NCBI RefSeq assembly: GCF_002502735.1
Contig: NZ_DAQC01000005.1
Coordinates: 83,427 to 147,426, forward strand
From: Methanoregula sp. UBA64
GTDB taxonomy: Archaea > Halobacteriota > Methanomicrobia > Methanomicrobiales > Methanospirillaceae
Reading direction: 5' to 3'
Length of the DNA: 64,000 nt
The position numbers and the translations under genes are program-made. Positions 8,031 through 17,299 of this stretch are shown here, piece after piece (the stretch's first letter is position 1; each line of letters starts with the position of its first letter). Under the pieces are notes generated by a model. It had not been told where the DNA came from and searched no databases. It was given only the letters and a program-made list of their open reading frames with translations.

Positions 8031-10514
8031 TCAGTTCTCCTGGCCTGTCCCGGACATCTCTTGTCCCGGGATCTCTTCGACAAGCCCGAGGGTGGAGGTG
8101 ATCTTCCCTGTCCCGTCCCTGAGCGGGCTGACGGTAAGCGAAGCCAGGATCACCGAACCGTCCTTTTTAATATAGCGCTTTTTCGTGCGGTACTGCGTGG
8201 ATTTTCCTTCGTAGATCTTCTGCATCTCAACAGCATCGTCGCCCTGCTGCTCCGGGAGGGTTACGTCATCGATGGTTTTCTTGAGCAGCTCCTCTTCCGT
8301 GTAGCCGAAGATCTCCTGGCACCGGCGGTTCACCGATACGAACCGGTGCTCCGGGCTCACGATGGCCATCCCGAGCGGCCCGTCCTCGAAGACCCGCCGG
8401 AATTTCTCCTCACTCTCTTTGAGCAGATCCTCGGTGCGCCGCCGGCCGGTAATGTCCCGCGCCTCGGCGATAATGAGCCTTACGTCCCCGTCCGGCCCCC
8501 GGACCGGTGTGAGGGAGAAGTCCACGATCAGGTCGTCCCAGCCGGCTCCTTTCAGGGTCTCCTCGTACCGGACAAACGAGCCGGCCGCTGCCCGCCCCAT
8601 GGCGTCCCGGAGCCGCCGAATCCGCCCGTGGTCGTCCTGCCACCACCCGGTCTCCCAGAACGGGCGGCCGGTACACTCCTCCCGTTTTTTCCCGATGAAC
8701 GCTAAGGCAGTCCGGTTCACTTCAAGGACCGTCCCGTCCGGCGCCAGCAGCGCGGTGAACTGGAACGTGGAGTCGAAGATCGCCTGGAACTTTGCGCCCG
8801 TCTCCCGGAGCGCCTCTTCTGCCTGCCGCTCCTTTGTCAGATCGATCCCGATCCCCCGCATCCCCTCAATCCGGTCCCCGCGGACGACCGGGGAGAGGTA
8901 GATCCGGATCGGGAAGGTGCTCCCGTCTCCCCGCAGCGCCGTGTACTCCACCATGGACGGGAACTGCTCCCGGGGTTTTGTTACGGCATCCTTCACGAGG
9001 GCGAGGAGCCACGGGCGGTCGGCGGGGCTCATCATCTGCCAGATCGACAGGCCCTTTTCCATATCGGCCGGCGCGTACCGGTACATGCCAAAACTGCTCT
9101 GGTTGACGAAGGTGAGGTTCCCGGCGCTGTCGCATTCCCAGACCGATTGTGGGAGGAGATCGGCAAAGTCGCGGAACCGGCGCTCGCTCTCCACGAGCTG
9201 TGCCTCGGCCTTTTTGCGCTCCCCGATATCCTCCACGATCGAGATCGTGGAGATGACCTGTCCGCGGCTGTCCCGTAACGGGGTGACCGTGACGGAGACC
9301 CAGAGCGGCGCCCGGTCTTTTCGCAGGTACTGTTTTTCCTCGTGGACAAAGGGAATTTTCCCGGCATAGATCCGGTCGATATTTTCCCGGTTGGTGCTGA
9401 CCCAGGACGGATGGGTCACGTCGGTAAACGATCGTCCGAGCAACTCCTCTTTTGTATAGCCCAGCATGTCGCAGAGCCGCCGGTTAACCAGGGTAAAGCG
9501 CGTATCCGGCCCGATAATCGACATCCCGAGCGGCCCGTCCTCGAAGATCCGCCGGAATTTCTCCTCGCTGATCATCAGGGCCTCATGCGCCTGCCTGCTT
9601 TTGGTGATGTCACGCGAGACGCCAAAGACCGACCGGACCCCGCCTTCGCGGTCAAAGACCGGCATGAGGCAGTGGTCGTACCACCGGAGCTCCCCGTGCA
9701 GGGGCAGCGGGCTCTCGTCCGATGACGGCGTGCCGGTCAGAAAGACCCGGTCCAGCATCTCCTTTTGCCGGGAAGCGACCGGCTCCGGGAAGAGCTCGCC
9801 GCGTACGCGGCCGATCAGTTCTTCCGGCTTTTTATTGAGGGTCCCGGCTGCAAACGTGTTGACGTACTCGACCCGATCGTCGCTCCCGATCATGAAGATA
9901 AGATCGTTTGAGTTCTCCGCGAGGATCCGGTACCGCTGCTCGCTCTCGAGGAGGCGCTCGTCCGCCTGCTTTTTTTCCGTGATGTCTTCGAGGATCACCG
10001 AGACGCCTTTCTGGCCGTTGTCAAGGGCGGTCGGGGCGATACGGCCCGAAAAGATCCGGTTGAGGTGCGCCGGGGCGAACTCGCCGCTCCATTCCGTGCC
10101 TTCGAGTCCGTCCTTTACGTGACCGATGAACCGGTCAAACGTATCGTCGAAGACCATGACAAACGGCGTGTACTCGATGTTTTTTCCCGTGAGTTCGGCG
10201 GCCGGGGTACCGAGGAGCTGGGCGAACGCCTCGTTCGCAAAAACGATCCGCAGGCTGCCCGAGAGCTGCATGATATATTCGGAGGAGATGGAGAGCACCG
10301 CGGAGACCGGGACCCGGTGGGCGAGCGCATAGATCTTTGCCATGCCGAAATGGCGCATCTCCACCTGGCCCGAGACGAGCAGCTTGTCCAGGTACCTCCC
10401 TGCGGTATTCCGGTTGATCTTTGTCTTCTGGACAATGTCGGTGATGCTCAAGCCCTGCGGGTTTGCCGCAAGTGCATCCTTGATCTTTGCAGGGATTTCG
10501 AGGCCCGGTGCCAT
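8031..10514 (-). CDS. Multi-PAS sensor protein with N-terminal winged HTH, no kinase
   Basis: An 827-aa cytoplasmic protein. Residues 1-70 form a helix-turn-helix (SITDIVQKTKINRNTAGRYL) and the remainder is about six PAS/PAC modules in tandem. Each ends in the PAC-linker type pattern EDITEKK, SRDITKS, VEDIGER, GIDLTKE or ARDITGR. Two modules are near duplicates of each other (EEKFRRIFEDGPLGM and EEKFRRVFEDGPLGM). No histidine kinase, GGDEF or receiver domain follows, so the HTH is the only visible output. I infer a one-component regulator sensing redox state or a ligand, a type common in Methanomicrobiales. Cofactors cannot be read from sequence. Confidence 0.9.
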   Translation of the reverse strand: MAPGLEIPAKIKDALAANPQGLSITDIVQKTKINRNTAGRYLDKLLVSGQVEMRHFGMAKIYALAHRVPVSAVLSISSEYIMQLSGSLRIVFANEAFAQLLGTPAAELTGKNIEYTPFVMVFDDTFDRFIGHVKDGLEGTEWSGEFAPAHLNRIFSGRIAPTALDNGQKGVSVILEDITEKKQADERLLESEQRYRILAENSNDLIFMIGSDDRVEYVNTFAAGTLNKKPEELIGRVRGELFPEPVASRQKEMLDRVFLTGTPSSDESPLPLHGELRWYDHCLMPVFDREGGVRSVFGVSRDITKSRQAHEALMISEEKFRRIFEDGPLGMSIIGPDTRFTLVNRRLCDMLGYTKEELLGRSFTDVTHPSWVSTNRENIDRIYAGKIPFVHEEKQYLRKDRAPLWVSVTVTPLRDSRGQVISTISIVEDIGERKKAEAQLVESERRFRDFADLLPQSVWECDSAGNLTFVNQSSFGMYRYAPADMEKGLSIWQMMSPADRPWLLALVKDAVTKPREQFPSMVEYTALRGDGSTFPIRIYLSPVVRGDRIEGMRGIGIDLTKERQAEEALRETGAKFQAIFDSTFQFTALLAPDGTVLEVNRTALAFIGKKREECTGRPFWETGWWQDDHGRIRRLRDAMGRAAAGSFVRYEETLKGAGWDDLIVDFSLTPVRGPDGDVRLIIAEARDITGRRRTEDLLKESEEKFRRVFEDGPLGMAIVSPEHRFVSVNRRCQEIFGYTEEELLKKTIDDVTLPEQQGDDAVEMQKIYEGKSTQYRTKKRYIKKDGSVILASLTVSPLRDGTGKITSTLGLVEEIPGQEMSGTGQEN

Positions 10515-10583
10515 TTGGGGACTAATATTAGGACACGTGGATATTAATATGTCAGCATATGCACGGCACTGGGAGTAACAAAA

Positions 10584-11261
10584 TCAGGCCTTCTCCCTGA
10601 TGCCGTCCTGCACGATCCCGTACTCGAAGCTCTGGCCCTCGGGCCGGGAGCGGTGCTTTGTGAGCGTTGCCTTTCTCCACGGGGTTCCTTCGAGCCGGTC
10701 GAGCCGGATAATGGCTTTTGAGATATGTTCGAGCGAAGTGCCGCCCAGGCCGGCGTAGGTGTTCCTCGTGGTGTCCATGTACACCTGGTTTGTCACCAGC
10801 ACCGAGAGCTCGTAGCGTTTCGCATAGCCGAGGAGCTGGAGCATCTGCCGGGTGAGCTGCTGCATGGCGTACTGGCCCTTTTCGAGATCGGTACGGTAGA
10901 GCGCGGTGGCCGAGTCGAGGATGAAAAGTGCCGGGGCATGGAGTTTTAGGACCTTGTCCGCCTCGGTGATCATGCTGCCCTGCTGCTCGAAGTCGATGGG
11001 TTCGAAGAGGTAGAGCCGGTCGGCGATTGCATCGGCCTCGGCGCCGGCCACCTGCCGGAACCGCTCGATGGAGAATCCCTCCGAATCGATGAAGACCACG
11101 GAGCCCCCGGCCTTAAGGCAGGAGACGGCCGCAACCATACAGAACGTGCTTTTCCCCGTGGCCGGGCCGCCGAAGATCTGCGTGAGGGTCCGGGGCTCAA
11201 AGCCCCCGCCGAGGAGTTTGTCGAGAGCCGCATTCCCGCTCGTGAGCCGTTCGGTCTTCAT
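10584..11261 (-). CDS. radB: DNA repair and recombination protein RadB
   Basis: A 225-aa RecA/RadA paralogue that lacks the N-terminal HhH domain of RadA, as expected for RadB. Walker A is GGPATGKS at 31-38; a Walker B-like strand LFILDSATALY follows. RadB is an accessory factor in archaeal homologous recombination with weak ATPase activity and DNA binding. The start was set at the ATG at 11259-11261, which overlaps the larC stop (ATGA). A further upstream start would add 28 residues of low-quality sequence inside larC. It is co-transcribed with larC; no functional link is evident. Confidence 0.92.
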   Translation of the reverse strand: MKTERLTSGNAALDKLLGGGFEPRTLTQIFGGPATGKSTFCMVAAVSCLKAGGSVVFIDSEGFSIERFRQVAGAEADAIADRLYLFEPIDFEQQGSMITEADKVLKLHAPALFILDSATALYRTDLEKGQYAMQQLTRQMLQLLGYAKRYELSVLVTNQVYMDTTRNTYAGLGGTSLEHISKAIIRLDRLEGTPWRKATLTKHRSRPEGQSFEYGIVQDGIREKA

Positions 11262-12442
11262 GGCTGCCCCATGCCGGTTTTGCCGATGGCCGTGGCGATG
11301 GCCCGCAGGACTTCGCGGACGGGCATGCCGAGCTCCTTTGCCCACACGTTTGCGGCATCGAACTCGGGCTTTGCGGTGTAGACCTTTCCGCGGATGAGGC
11401 CGTACTTGACCGGGATATGTTTCGTGTGGCCGGCAATAGTGACCTCAACGGTCCCGGTGGTCCGGCCGGCCACGAACCGGTGCACGGCCGGGAGGCAGCG
11501 GACCCCGAGCGTCCCGAGTTCTTCCGCCATCTTTTCTGCAAGCGCCGGGCTGTCTTTTTGCATGGCGATCACAGAGACCAGGTACCCGGGCCGGCCCTTC
11601 TTCATGAGGATCGGGGCGGCGCTCGCGTCCCGTGCGCCGGCGGCAATGAGCCGGTTCAAGACCTCACCGATCACTTCCCCGCTCACATCGTCCACGTTCG
11701 TTTCGAGGATATCGACCGTGTCCTCTGCTGCCGTTGTGGTCTCGGCGAGCATGACCCGGAGCACGTTCGGGGAATCTTTGGGATCCCGCGTTCCGGCGCC
11801 GTAGCCGGTGGCGAGGATCGTGTACGCCCCGAGGTCTTTTGGGGAGATGGTGGAAAATTCCGCGAGCAGGGCCGCGCCGGTGGGGGTGCAGAGCTCGCCG
11901 TCCCCGGTGCCGGCGAGGACCGCAAGGCCGGAATTTTTGAGGATCTCCGCGGTTGCCGGGGCAGGGACGGGCATGGTCCCGTGGGCACTGGTCACCGTGC
12001 CGGAGCCGACCGCGACCGGCAGGATCGCAACGCCGTCCACCTTCATGGTTTCAAGCGCCGTGCAGGCCCCGATCACGTCCGCGATGGCGTCATCGGCCCC
12101 GACCTCGTGGAAGTGGACATGGGCCCCGTGCACGGTCTCTTCTGCGGCATTCATCCGGGCAAAGACCCGGCGGGACATTGCAAGCGCACCGGCCGGCACG
12201 CGGGGTGCAGCCTCATCGAGCCGGCGTTCCACGTCCGCGAGCGTGCGGTGGGCCGGCGTGGCCTTCGTGTGGACCTGTACCGCCCGGATCCCGGCCCGGG
12301 TCACGGTCCCGATCCCCGGGTCCGCGACTGCCGCCCCCATTGCGGCCGCGACGGTTTTTTCATCGGCACCGCAGGCGAGCAGGGCCCCTGTGATCATGTC
12401 TCCTGCCGCGCCGTGGAACGGGTCGAAAATGAGGATGCGCAT
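11258..12442 (-). CDS. larC: Nickel pincer cofactor biosynthesis protein LarC
   Basis: A 394-aa protein of the LarC (formerly DUF111) family. The N-terminus MRILIFDPFHGAAGDM and the block FHEVGADDAIADV with nearby histidines are family landmarks. In bacteria LarC inserts nickel into the pincer cofactor of lactate racemase, in a CTP-dependent reaction. Many methanogens carry larC without lactate racemase, so the physiological target here is open. LarB and LarE are not in this window. It overlaps radB by 4 nt. Its start faces cdc48 divergently, with a short shared promoter region containing a TATA-like element. Confidence 0.9.
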   Translation of the reverse strand: MRILIFDPFHGAAGDMITGALLACGADEKTVAAAMGAAVADPGIGTVTRAGIRAVQVHTKATPAHRTLADVERRLDEAAPRVPAGALAMSRRVFARMNAAEETVHGAHVHFHEVGADDAIADVIGACTALETMKVDGVAILPVAVGSGTVTSAHGTMPVPAPATAEILKNSGLAVLAGTGDGELCTPTGAALLAEFSTISPKDLGAYTILATGYGAGTRDPKDSPNVLRVMLAETTTAAEDTVDILETNVDDVSGEVIGEVLNRLIAAGARDASAAPILMKKGRPGYLVSVIAMQKDSPALAEKMAEELGTLGVRCLPAVHRFVAGRTTGTVEVTIAGHTKHIPVKYGLIRGKVYTAKPEFDAANVWAKELGMPVREVLRAIATAIGKTGMGQP

Positions 12443-12484
12443 TTACAGTACTTATAAATCCCGGCGTATATGACTTTTAAGGTA

Positions 12485-14902
12485 ATGGCTGAAGTGCAAC
12501 TGCGGGTCGATTCCGCATACCCCGGCGATCAGGGCGGGGGCAAGGCGCGGCTCGATCCTGAAACCATGCTTCATTTAAAGATCTCCCCGGGGGATCTCGT
12601 GGTTATCGAAGGAAAGCGCCGGACGGTTGCAAAGGTCTGGCGGTCCCTTGTCGAGGACTGGAACCAGCACAAGATCCGGATCGATAATTTTACCCGGACG
12701 AACGCCGGCGTTGCCATCGGCGAGCCGGTCAAAGTCTCCACGATCACCGATGAGGTCGAGGCAAAACGGGTAGTCCTTGCCCCGCCCGAGGACCTCCCGA
12801 AAAAGATCCCGATCGCGAACAATCCGCACGTGGTCAACGGCCTGATCGATTTTCCCGTGGTGAAAAACGACTCGATCCCGATCATGCTCGGCCTGCCGTT
12901 TGTCCAGCCGCAGATCGTGGCCTTCAAGGTGGTGGAGATCGAGCCCGAAGAGGCCGTGATCATCACGAAAAACACCACGGTCGAGTTCTCCGACAAGCCG
13001 GCCGCGGGATTCGAGGGAGTGAAACGCTTCTCGTACGAGGATATCGGCGGCTTAAAGGACGAGCTCCAGCGGCTCCGCGAGACGATCGAGCTCCCGCTCC
13101 GGCACCCCGAACTCTTCCAGAAGCTCGGGATCGAACCGCCCAAGGGCGTACTCCTCTACGGCCCGCCCGGGACAGGAAAGACGCTGATTGCAAAGGCCGT
13201 TGCAAGCGAGAGCGGTGCGCACTTCATCTCGATTGCCGGCCCCGAGGTTATCTCGAAATATTACGGCGAGAGCGAACAGCGCCTCAGGGAGGTCTTTGAG
13301 GAGGCCCGCGAGAACGCGCCCTCGATCGTCTTTATCGACGAGCTCGACTCGATTGCGCCCCGGCGCGAGGAAGTGACAGGAGAAGTCGAGCGCCGGGTCG
13401 TAGCCCAGCTGTTGACCATGATGGACGGCCTCGAAGAGAGGGGACAGGTCGTTGTGATCGGCGCCACGAACCGGGTGGACGCGATCGATGCCGCCCTGCG
13501 CCGGCCCGGCCGGTTCGACCGGGAGATCGAGATCGGCGTGCCCGGCGAACCGGACCGGATCGAGATTTTGAAGATCCACACCCGGGGGATGCCGCTTGCC
13601 GATGATGTGAGCCTCGATATCCTCTCCCAGCAGACCCACGGGTTCGTGGGCGCAGACCTTGCGGCCCTTGCCCGCGAGGCAGCTATCCGCGCCCTGCGCC
13701 GGTACCTGCCCGAGCTCGACCTGGACAAGGCCGAGATCGACCAGGAGACGCTCGACAAGCTCAAGGTCTTTGCCGCGGACTTCCGGAGCGCCCAGCGCGA
13801 CGTTGGCCCGAGCGCGATGCGGGAAGTGATGCTCGAGGTCTCGCACGTGAAATGGGAAACGGTCGGCGGCCTCGAATCGGCAAAGGTCGAGGTCAAGGAG
13901 GCCGTCGAGTACCCGCTGACCCAGCGGGAGCGCTTCGAGAACCTGGGGATAGAACCGCCTAAGGGCGTGCTCCTCTACGGCCCGCCCGGGACAGGAAAGA
14001 CGCTGATTGCAAAGGCTGTTGCAAGCGAGAGCGGCGCAAACTTCATCCCGGTCCGGGGCCCGCAGCTCCTCTCGAAGTGGGTCGGGGAGAGCGAGCGGGC
14101 GGTCCGCGAGATCTTCCGCAAGGCCCGGCAGGTCTCGCCGTCGATCATCTTCTTTGACGAGATCGATGCGCTCGCCCCTGCCCGGGGAAGCAGCAACGAT
14201 TCGCACGTGATCGACAATGTGCTCAACCAGATCCTCACCGAGATGGACGGCCTCGAAGAGCTAAAAGATGTCGTGGTGATGGGCGCAACAAACCGCCCCG
14301 ATATCGTTGACCCGGCGCTTCTGCGGGCCGGCCGGTTCGACCGGCTGGTGTACATCGGGGAGCCGACCGCAGCGGACCGGAAAAAGATCATCGGCATCCA
14401 CACGCAGTACATGCCGCTCGAAGGCTCGAGTCTCGAAGAGATCGTGGACCTGACAGAAGGCTATACCGAGGACATGCTTGCCGAGCTCACCGAAAAGCTC
14501 GGGAAGGACAAAGCAGTCTCTGCCGAAGAGATCCGGGCCGCGATTCCGCCGGCAAAGGATAAGGGCGCGGGGATCGCGAAAGGCGCCCGGCGCCGGCGCA
14601 TCGTCGACATCCTGCACGACAAGAACCTGACCTTCACCGACCCGGCCCGGGAAAAGATCCATACCGTCCTCTCGGATATGACCGCCGGGTTTGTCGGGGC
14701 CGATCTCGAATCCCTCTGCCGCGAAGCGGGCATGCTCGCCCTTCGCGAGGGAGCGGCATTTGTGGGCGAGAAGCATTTCCTCGATGCCCAGAAGAAGGTC
14801 CACCCGACCATGAACGACAATCTCCGGGATTACTACGGCAAGATCCAGCAGCACTTCAAGGGCGGCCTGCCGCAGAAAGTGCAGCCGCCGGAGTACCAGT
14901 AA
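12485..14902 (+). CDS. Cdc48/VAT-type AAA+ ATPase with an insertion in the D2 domain
   Basis: An 805-aa double AAA+ unfoldase. The N-terminal double-psi barrel and Cdc48 N2 domain (about 1-190) are followed by D1 (GPPGTGKT at 226-233, Walker B IVFIDELD) and D2 (GPPGTGKT at 499-506, Walker B IIFFDEID). It unfolds substrates for proteolysis. The ATG at 12485 is preferred over one 5 codons upstream because MAEVQLRV matches family N-termini. Unusually, D2 has an insertion of roughly 75 residues between EGYTEDML and GFVGADLESL (about residues 658-740), including a basic GARRRR stretch. The last 31 codons are repeated at 16491-16583. T-runs follow the stop. Confidence 0.93.
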   Translation: MAEVQLRVDSAYPGDQGGGKARLDPETMLHLKISPGDLVVIEGKRRTVAKVWRSLVEDWNQHKIRIDNFTRTNAGVAIGEPVKVSTITDEVEAKRVVLAPPEDLPKKIPIANNPHVVNGLIDFPVVKNDSIPIMLGLPFVQPQIVAFKVVEIEPEEAVIITKNTTVEFSDKPAAGFEGVKRFSYEDIGGLKDELQRLRETIELPLRHPELFQKLGIEPPKGVLLYGPPGTGKTLIAKAVASESGAHFISIAGPEVISKYYGESEQRLREVFEEARENAPSIVFIDELDSIAPRREEVTGEVERRVVAQLLTMMDGLEERGQVVVIGATNRVDAIDAALRRPGRFDREIEIGVPGEPDRIEILKIHTRGMPLADDVSLDILSQQTHGFVGADLAALAREAAIRALRRYLPELDLDKAEIDQETLDKLKVFAADFRSAQRDVGPSAMREVMLEVSHVKWETVGGLESAKVEVKEAVEYPLTQRERFENLGIEPPKGVLLYGPPGTGKTLIAKAVASESGANFIPVRGPQLLSKWVGESERAVREIFRKARQVSPSIIFFDEIDALAPARGSSNDSHVIDNVLNQILTEMDGLEELKDVVVMGATNRPDIVDPALLRAGRFDRLVYIGEPTAADRKKIIGIHTQYMPLEGSSLEEIVDLTEGYTEDMLAELTEKLGKDKAVSAEEIRAAIPPAKDKGAGIAKGARRRRIVDILHDKNLTFTDPAREKIHTVLSDMTAGFVGADLESLCREAGMLALREGAAFVGEKHFLDAQKKVHPTMNDNLRDYYGKIQQHFKGGLPQKVQPPEYQ

Positions 14903-14910
14903 TTTTTTTT
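14810..14910 (+). repeat. Left copy of a ~100-bp direct repeat (cdc48 3' end)
   Basis: The last 31 codons of cdc48, from an internal ATG (Met-Asn-Asp-Asn-Leu) to the stop plus the following T-run, recur at 16491-16591 at a constant offset of 1681 nt. Within the 94 coding nucleotides I count three differences: GAT/GAC, GGC/GGT and TAC/TAT. All three are synonymous. The two copies bracket the Fic gene. Confidence 0.92.
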
Positions 14911-14920
14911 CATTTTTTAT
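14903..14920 (+). terminator. Oligo-T terminator after cdc48
   Basis: Two T-runs (T8 and T6) directly follow the stop codon, as expected for archaeal transcription termination. The first run is also present in the duplicated copy at 16584-16590. Confidence 0.5.
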
Positions 14921-15053
14921 CTCCGTTTTTTGTAATTATTCCCCGGGCATCCGGTGCGTGATGGCCTGAGGTTTTTTCCTGCGGTTCTGGTTGCCGGTGT
15001 GCGTTGTTAGTGATGACAACGACCGCAGGTCTCTCCCGGGCGGGCAGCGGGAA

Positions 15054-16385
15054 TCATTGCCGTGTCTCCTTTTGGTATGTGAATACCTGCCGCTTACCGT
15101 CAAGATATTTTTTCAGTTTTCCCTTTCCTTCCAGAAGGATGAGATCGGATCTCGCCGTAGGTAACGATACTTTGTACTTCCCGGCAATCTCACTGATCGT
15201 ATACGGTCGTGACGGGTGACGGATAAAATCCCGGAGGATCTCAGCCTGGCGGAACGAGAGATCGGGAATCCGTTCGACCAGCTGGAGCGATTCTGCCTCC
15301 TCCTCCTTCTTGCGGATGAGATACTGCCGGAGGTCTTCCAGCGCCCTGCTGATGATATGGATATTGAAATCGATGAAGTAGGTCATATCGTTGCCATCGG
15401 TCTCCGTCAGCTGGTACGCATGGGAATACTGCGCCGGGGCATGAACGAAGATGCGCGAGATCGAGATGTACTCCAGCAGATCGTAGTGGTGCTTGAGGGC
15501 GTACCAATAAAAAAGCGCTCTTGCGGTTCTCCCATTGCCATCAACGAATGGGTGGATATACCCGATGAGGAAGTGAAGGATGATCGCCTTTACGATAGGA
15601 TGGATGAACTCGTCATCCTCGTTTGCAAATGTGCAGAGATCTTCGATCATTGCCGGAATTTTTTCACAATCCGGCGGATAATGAAAGATCTTTGTCGGAT
15701 CGGCCCTGCTTCCCACCACGATATCGTTGCAGGTACGGAACAATACTTCGTCCCTTTCGCTCTCCAGGGTTCCCAGGGTAATTGCCATATGGATTTCGAT
15801 GAGGAGCTCAGGTGACAGGGGTTTATCCCGCAACTCTTTGAGCCGGAGTATCGTCATATAGTTGTTGACGATCATCCGTTCCGAGGTATCCTTCGGTTTC
15901 CTGCCTTCCCGAAGAATCTTCTTGGCTACTGGCCGGGTCGTGGCTGCCCCTTCAAGCTGACTGGATGCGATGGCCTCCTCCATCAGGGAGTTGATGAGGT
16001 ACTGCTGCTTGTTTGCGTCGCTGGGGAACTCCCCGAAGAGCCGGTCGAACGACGCGGGGGATGCCTTGTCGATGAGGTGAAGTTGTTTATGGAAGTTTTC
16101 CGGAATATAGAACGGGAATTTCTCGTCATCGATCTGGATTTCGCGGTACTTCGTGCTGCGGATGGTGCGTAGGACAAACCAGAATGCGATAGGGTCGAAC
16201 GGGATTTTCTTCCGGCGCAGATCGTCCCAGTGAATGTACTCAAGCTCGTTATATTTCCGGATCAGTTTCCGGATTTCCGCGGATTCTTCGTTTTTCTGGT
16301 TTACTCTGGCGGCCAGATCATTGTACTTTTCAAGATAATCCGACCACATCCTGCCAACATCCGGTGGCTTCTGAGGTTTTTTCAT
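15054..16385 (-). CDS. Fic-domain AMPylator-type protein with C-terminal winged HTH
   Basis: A 443-aa Fic protein with a perfect catalytic motif HPFVDGNGRTAR at 278-289. It also has an N-terminal inhibitory-helix motif SSQLEG near 141-146 (Ser and Glu in the (S/T)xxxE pattern), so it is of the self-inhibited class. The C-terminal ~60 residues (YTISEIAGKYKVSLPTARSD) form a winged HTH, suggesting DNA binding or autoregulation. The family transfers AMP or related groups from nucleotides onto protein hydroxyls. The gene appears less GC-rich than its neighbours and is bracketed by direct repeats of the cdc48 tail, which suggests acquisition as a cassette. No antitoxin gene is adjacent. The target is unknown. 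Confidence 0.93.
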   Translation of the reverse strand: MKKPQKPPDVGRMWSDYLEKYNDLAARVNQKNEESAEIRKLIRKYNELEYIHWDDLRRKKIPFDPIAFWFVLRTIRSTKYREIQIDDEKFPFYIPENFHKQLHLIDKASPASFDRLFGEFPSDANKQQYLINSLMEEAIASSQLEGAATTRPVAKKILREGRKPKDTSERMIVNNYMTILRLKELRDKPLSPELLIEIHMAITLGTLESERDEVLFRTCNDIVVGSRADPTKIFHYPPDCEKIPAMIEDLCTFANEDDEFIHPIVKAIILHFLIGYIHPFVDGNGRTARALFYWYALKHHYDLLEYISISRIFVHAPAQYSHAYQLTETDGNDMTYFIDFNIHIISRALEDLRQYLIRKKEEEAESLQLVERIPDLSFRQAEILRDFIRHPSRPYTISEIAGKYKVSLPTARSDLILLEGKGKLKKYLDGKRQVFTYQKETRQ

Positions 16386-16418
16386 CCCGCACCCGAACTA
16401 CCACGTATCTGTCAGAAC

Positions 16419-16453
16419 CTGTAAATTTTTGTAAAATTTTCAGGTATTTACAG
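16419..16453. promoter_or_regulatory. Inverted repeat upstream of the Fic gene (candidate operator)
   Basis: CTGTAAAT at 16419-16426 and ATTTACAG at 16446-16453 are perfect 8-bp inverted repeats. They lie 34-68 nt before the Fic start codon in an AT-rich stretch. They could be the binding site for the wHTH of the Fic protein itself. This is inference; the position fits a promoter/operator. Confidence 0.4.
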
Positions 16454-16490
16454 ATTGATTGGTGCGGGGGAACAAAAAGGTTCTGTCACG

Positions 16491-16591
16491 ATGAACGACA
16501 ATCTCCGGGACTACTACGGCAAGATCCAGCAGCACTTCAAGGGCGGTCTGCCGCAGAAAGTGCAGCCGCCGGAGTATCAGTAATTTTTTTC
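16491..16591 (+). pseudogene. Duplicated 3' fragment of cdc48
   Basis: A 31-codon remnant identical in protein sequence to the C-terminus of the Cdc48 protein encoded at 12485-14902 (ends PPEYQ-stop). Three synonymous nucleotide changes separate it from that copy. No ribosome binding site or promoter precedes it, so it is not a gene. It marks the right boundary of the inserted Fic segment. The Cys-rich gene on the minus strand ends 20 nt beyond it. In the pre-insertion state that gene was probably the direct convergent neighbour of cdc48. Confidence 0.88.
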
Positions 16592-16610
16592 TTTTTTGTA
16601 AAATCCGAAA

Positions 16611-16928
16611 TTACCTGATAGTCCGGGGCCTGACGCTCTGCACGGGTCTCATCTCATGCTCCGGGTTGCACCATGCAAAATGCCGGCAGCCTATGCAGGA
16701 GGATCGGACGGACCGGGTACAGTTGTCGGGGAACGGGTCCGGGGTTGCGGCCGGATCGTAGCGCTCGTTTTTCCGGCGCACAAAGGAACCGTCGGGTTTC
16801 ATCTCGTAATTATACCGGCTGCTGCACATGCCGTATTCCATATTGAGCATGCAGTAGCCTTCGACCGTGATGTAGTTCCAGGAATGGACCGACGGGTAAT
16901 TGTCCCGGGAACGGTTCCGCGTTTTCAT
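16611..16928 (-). CDS. Small cysteine-rich protein of unknown function
   Basis: A 105-aa ORF that I do not recognise. Seven cysteines occur: two in GYCMLNMEYGMCSS and five in the C-terminal half (NCTRSVRSSCIGCRHFAWC, a CX7CX2CX5C arrangement followed by an acidic-basic tail). That spacing could bind zinc or an Fe-S cluster. It has no signal peptide or membrane helix. The ATG at 16928 is chosen over one 17 codons upstream because the extension is low-complexity. It is convergent with the duplicated cdc48 tail. Coding status is fairly likely because of the structured Cys pattern. Confidence 0.6.
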   Translation of the reverse strand: MKTRNRSRDNYPSVHSWNYITVEGYCMLNMEYGMCSSRYNYEMKPDGSFVRRKNERYDPAATPDPFPDNCTRSVRSSCIGCRHFAWCNPEHEMRPVQSVRPRTIR

Positions 16929-17299
16929 TGCCGGATCATTTTTTAAAAGAAGGGTCAAGGGGTTTGTGGTTGAACGCAAGACCCGGCTCCCTTACAATAG
17001 CCTGCACAACAAGGAATGAATGAAAGGAGGGTTTCCCGGCATCTCCCGGACCACATCATACCGGCCTGTTTTGTCTCATTTTTCAACGGACTCTCATTTC
17101 ACGTCGGAGAAGTGCCGGTTTTGGGCGGATGCATTTAGCCGCGTTCTTTTGGCCGATCCAGGGGTCGCAAGGGTGATTGGATGTGGCAAAAATACCCCCT
17201 GCTGCAGGGGCATGGTGACCCGTTATCGGGCATCGAAAGCGGGCGGATTTCGGCAAACCGGGCTCAAATCGGAGGTATTTTTCCACGCGAACCGAAACG

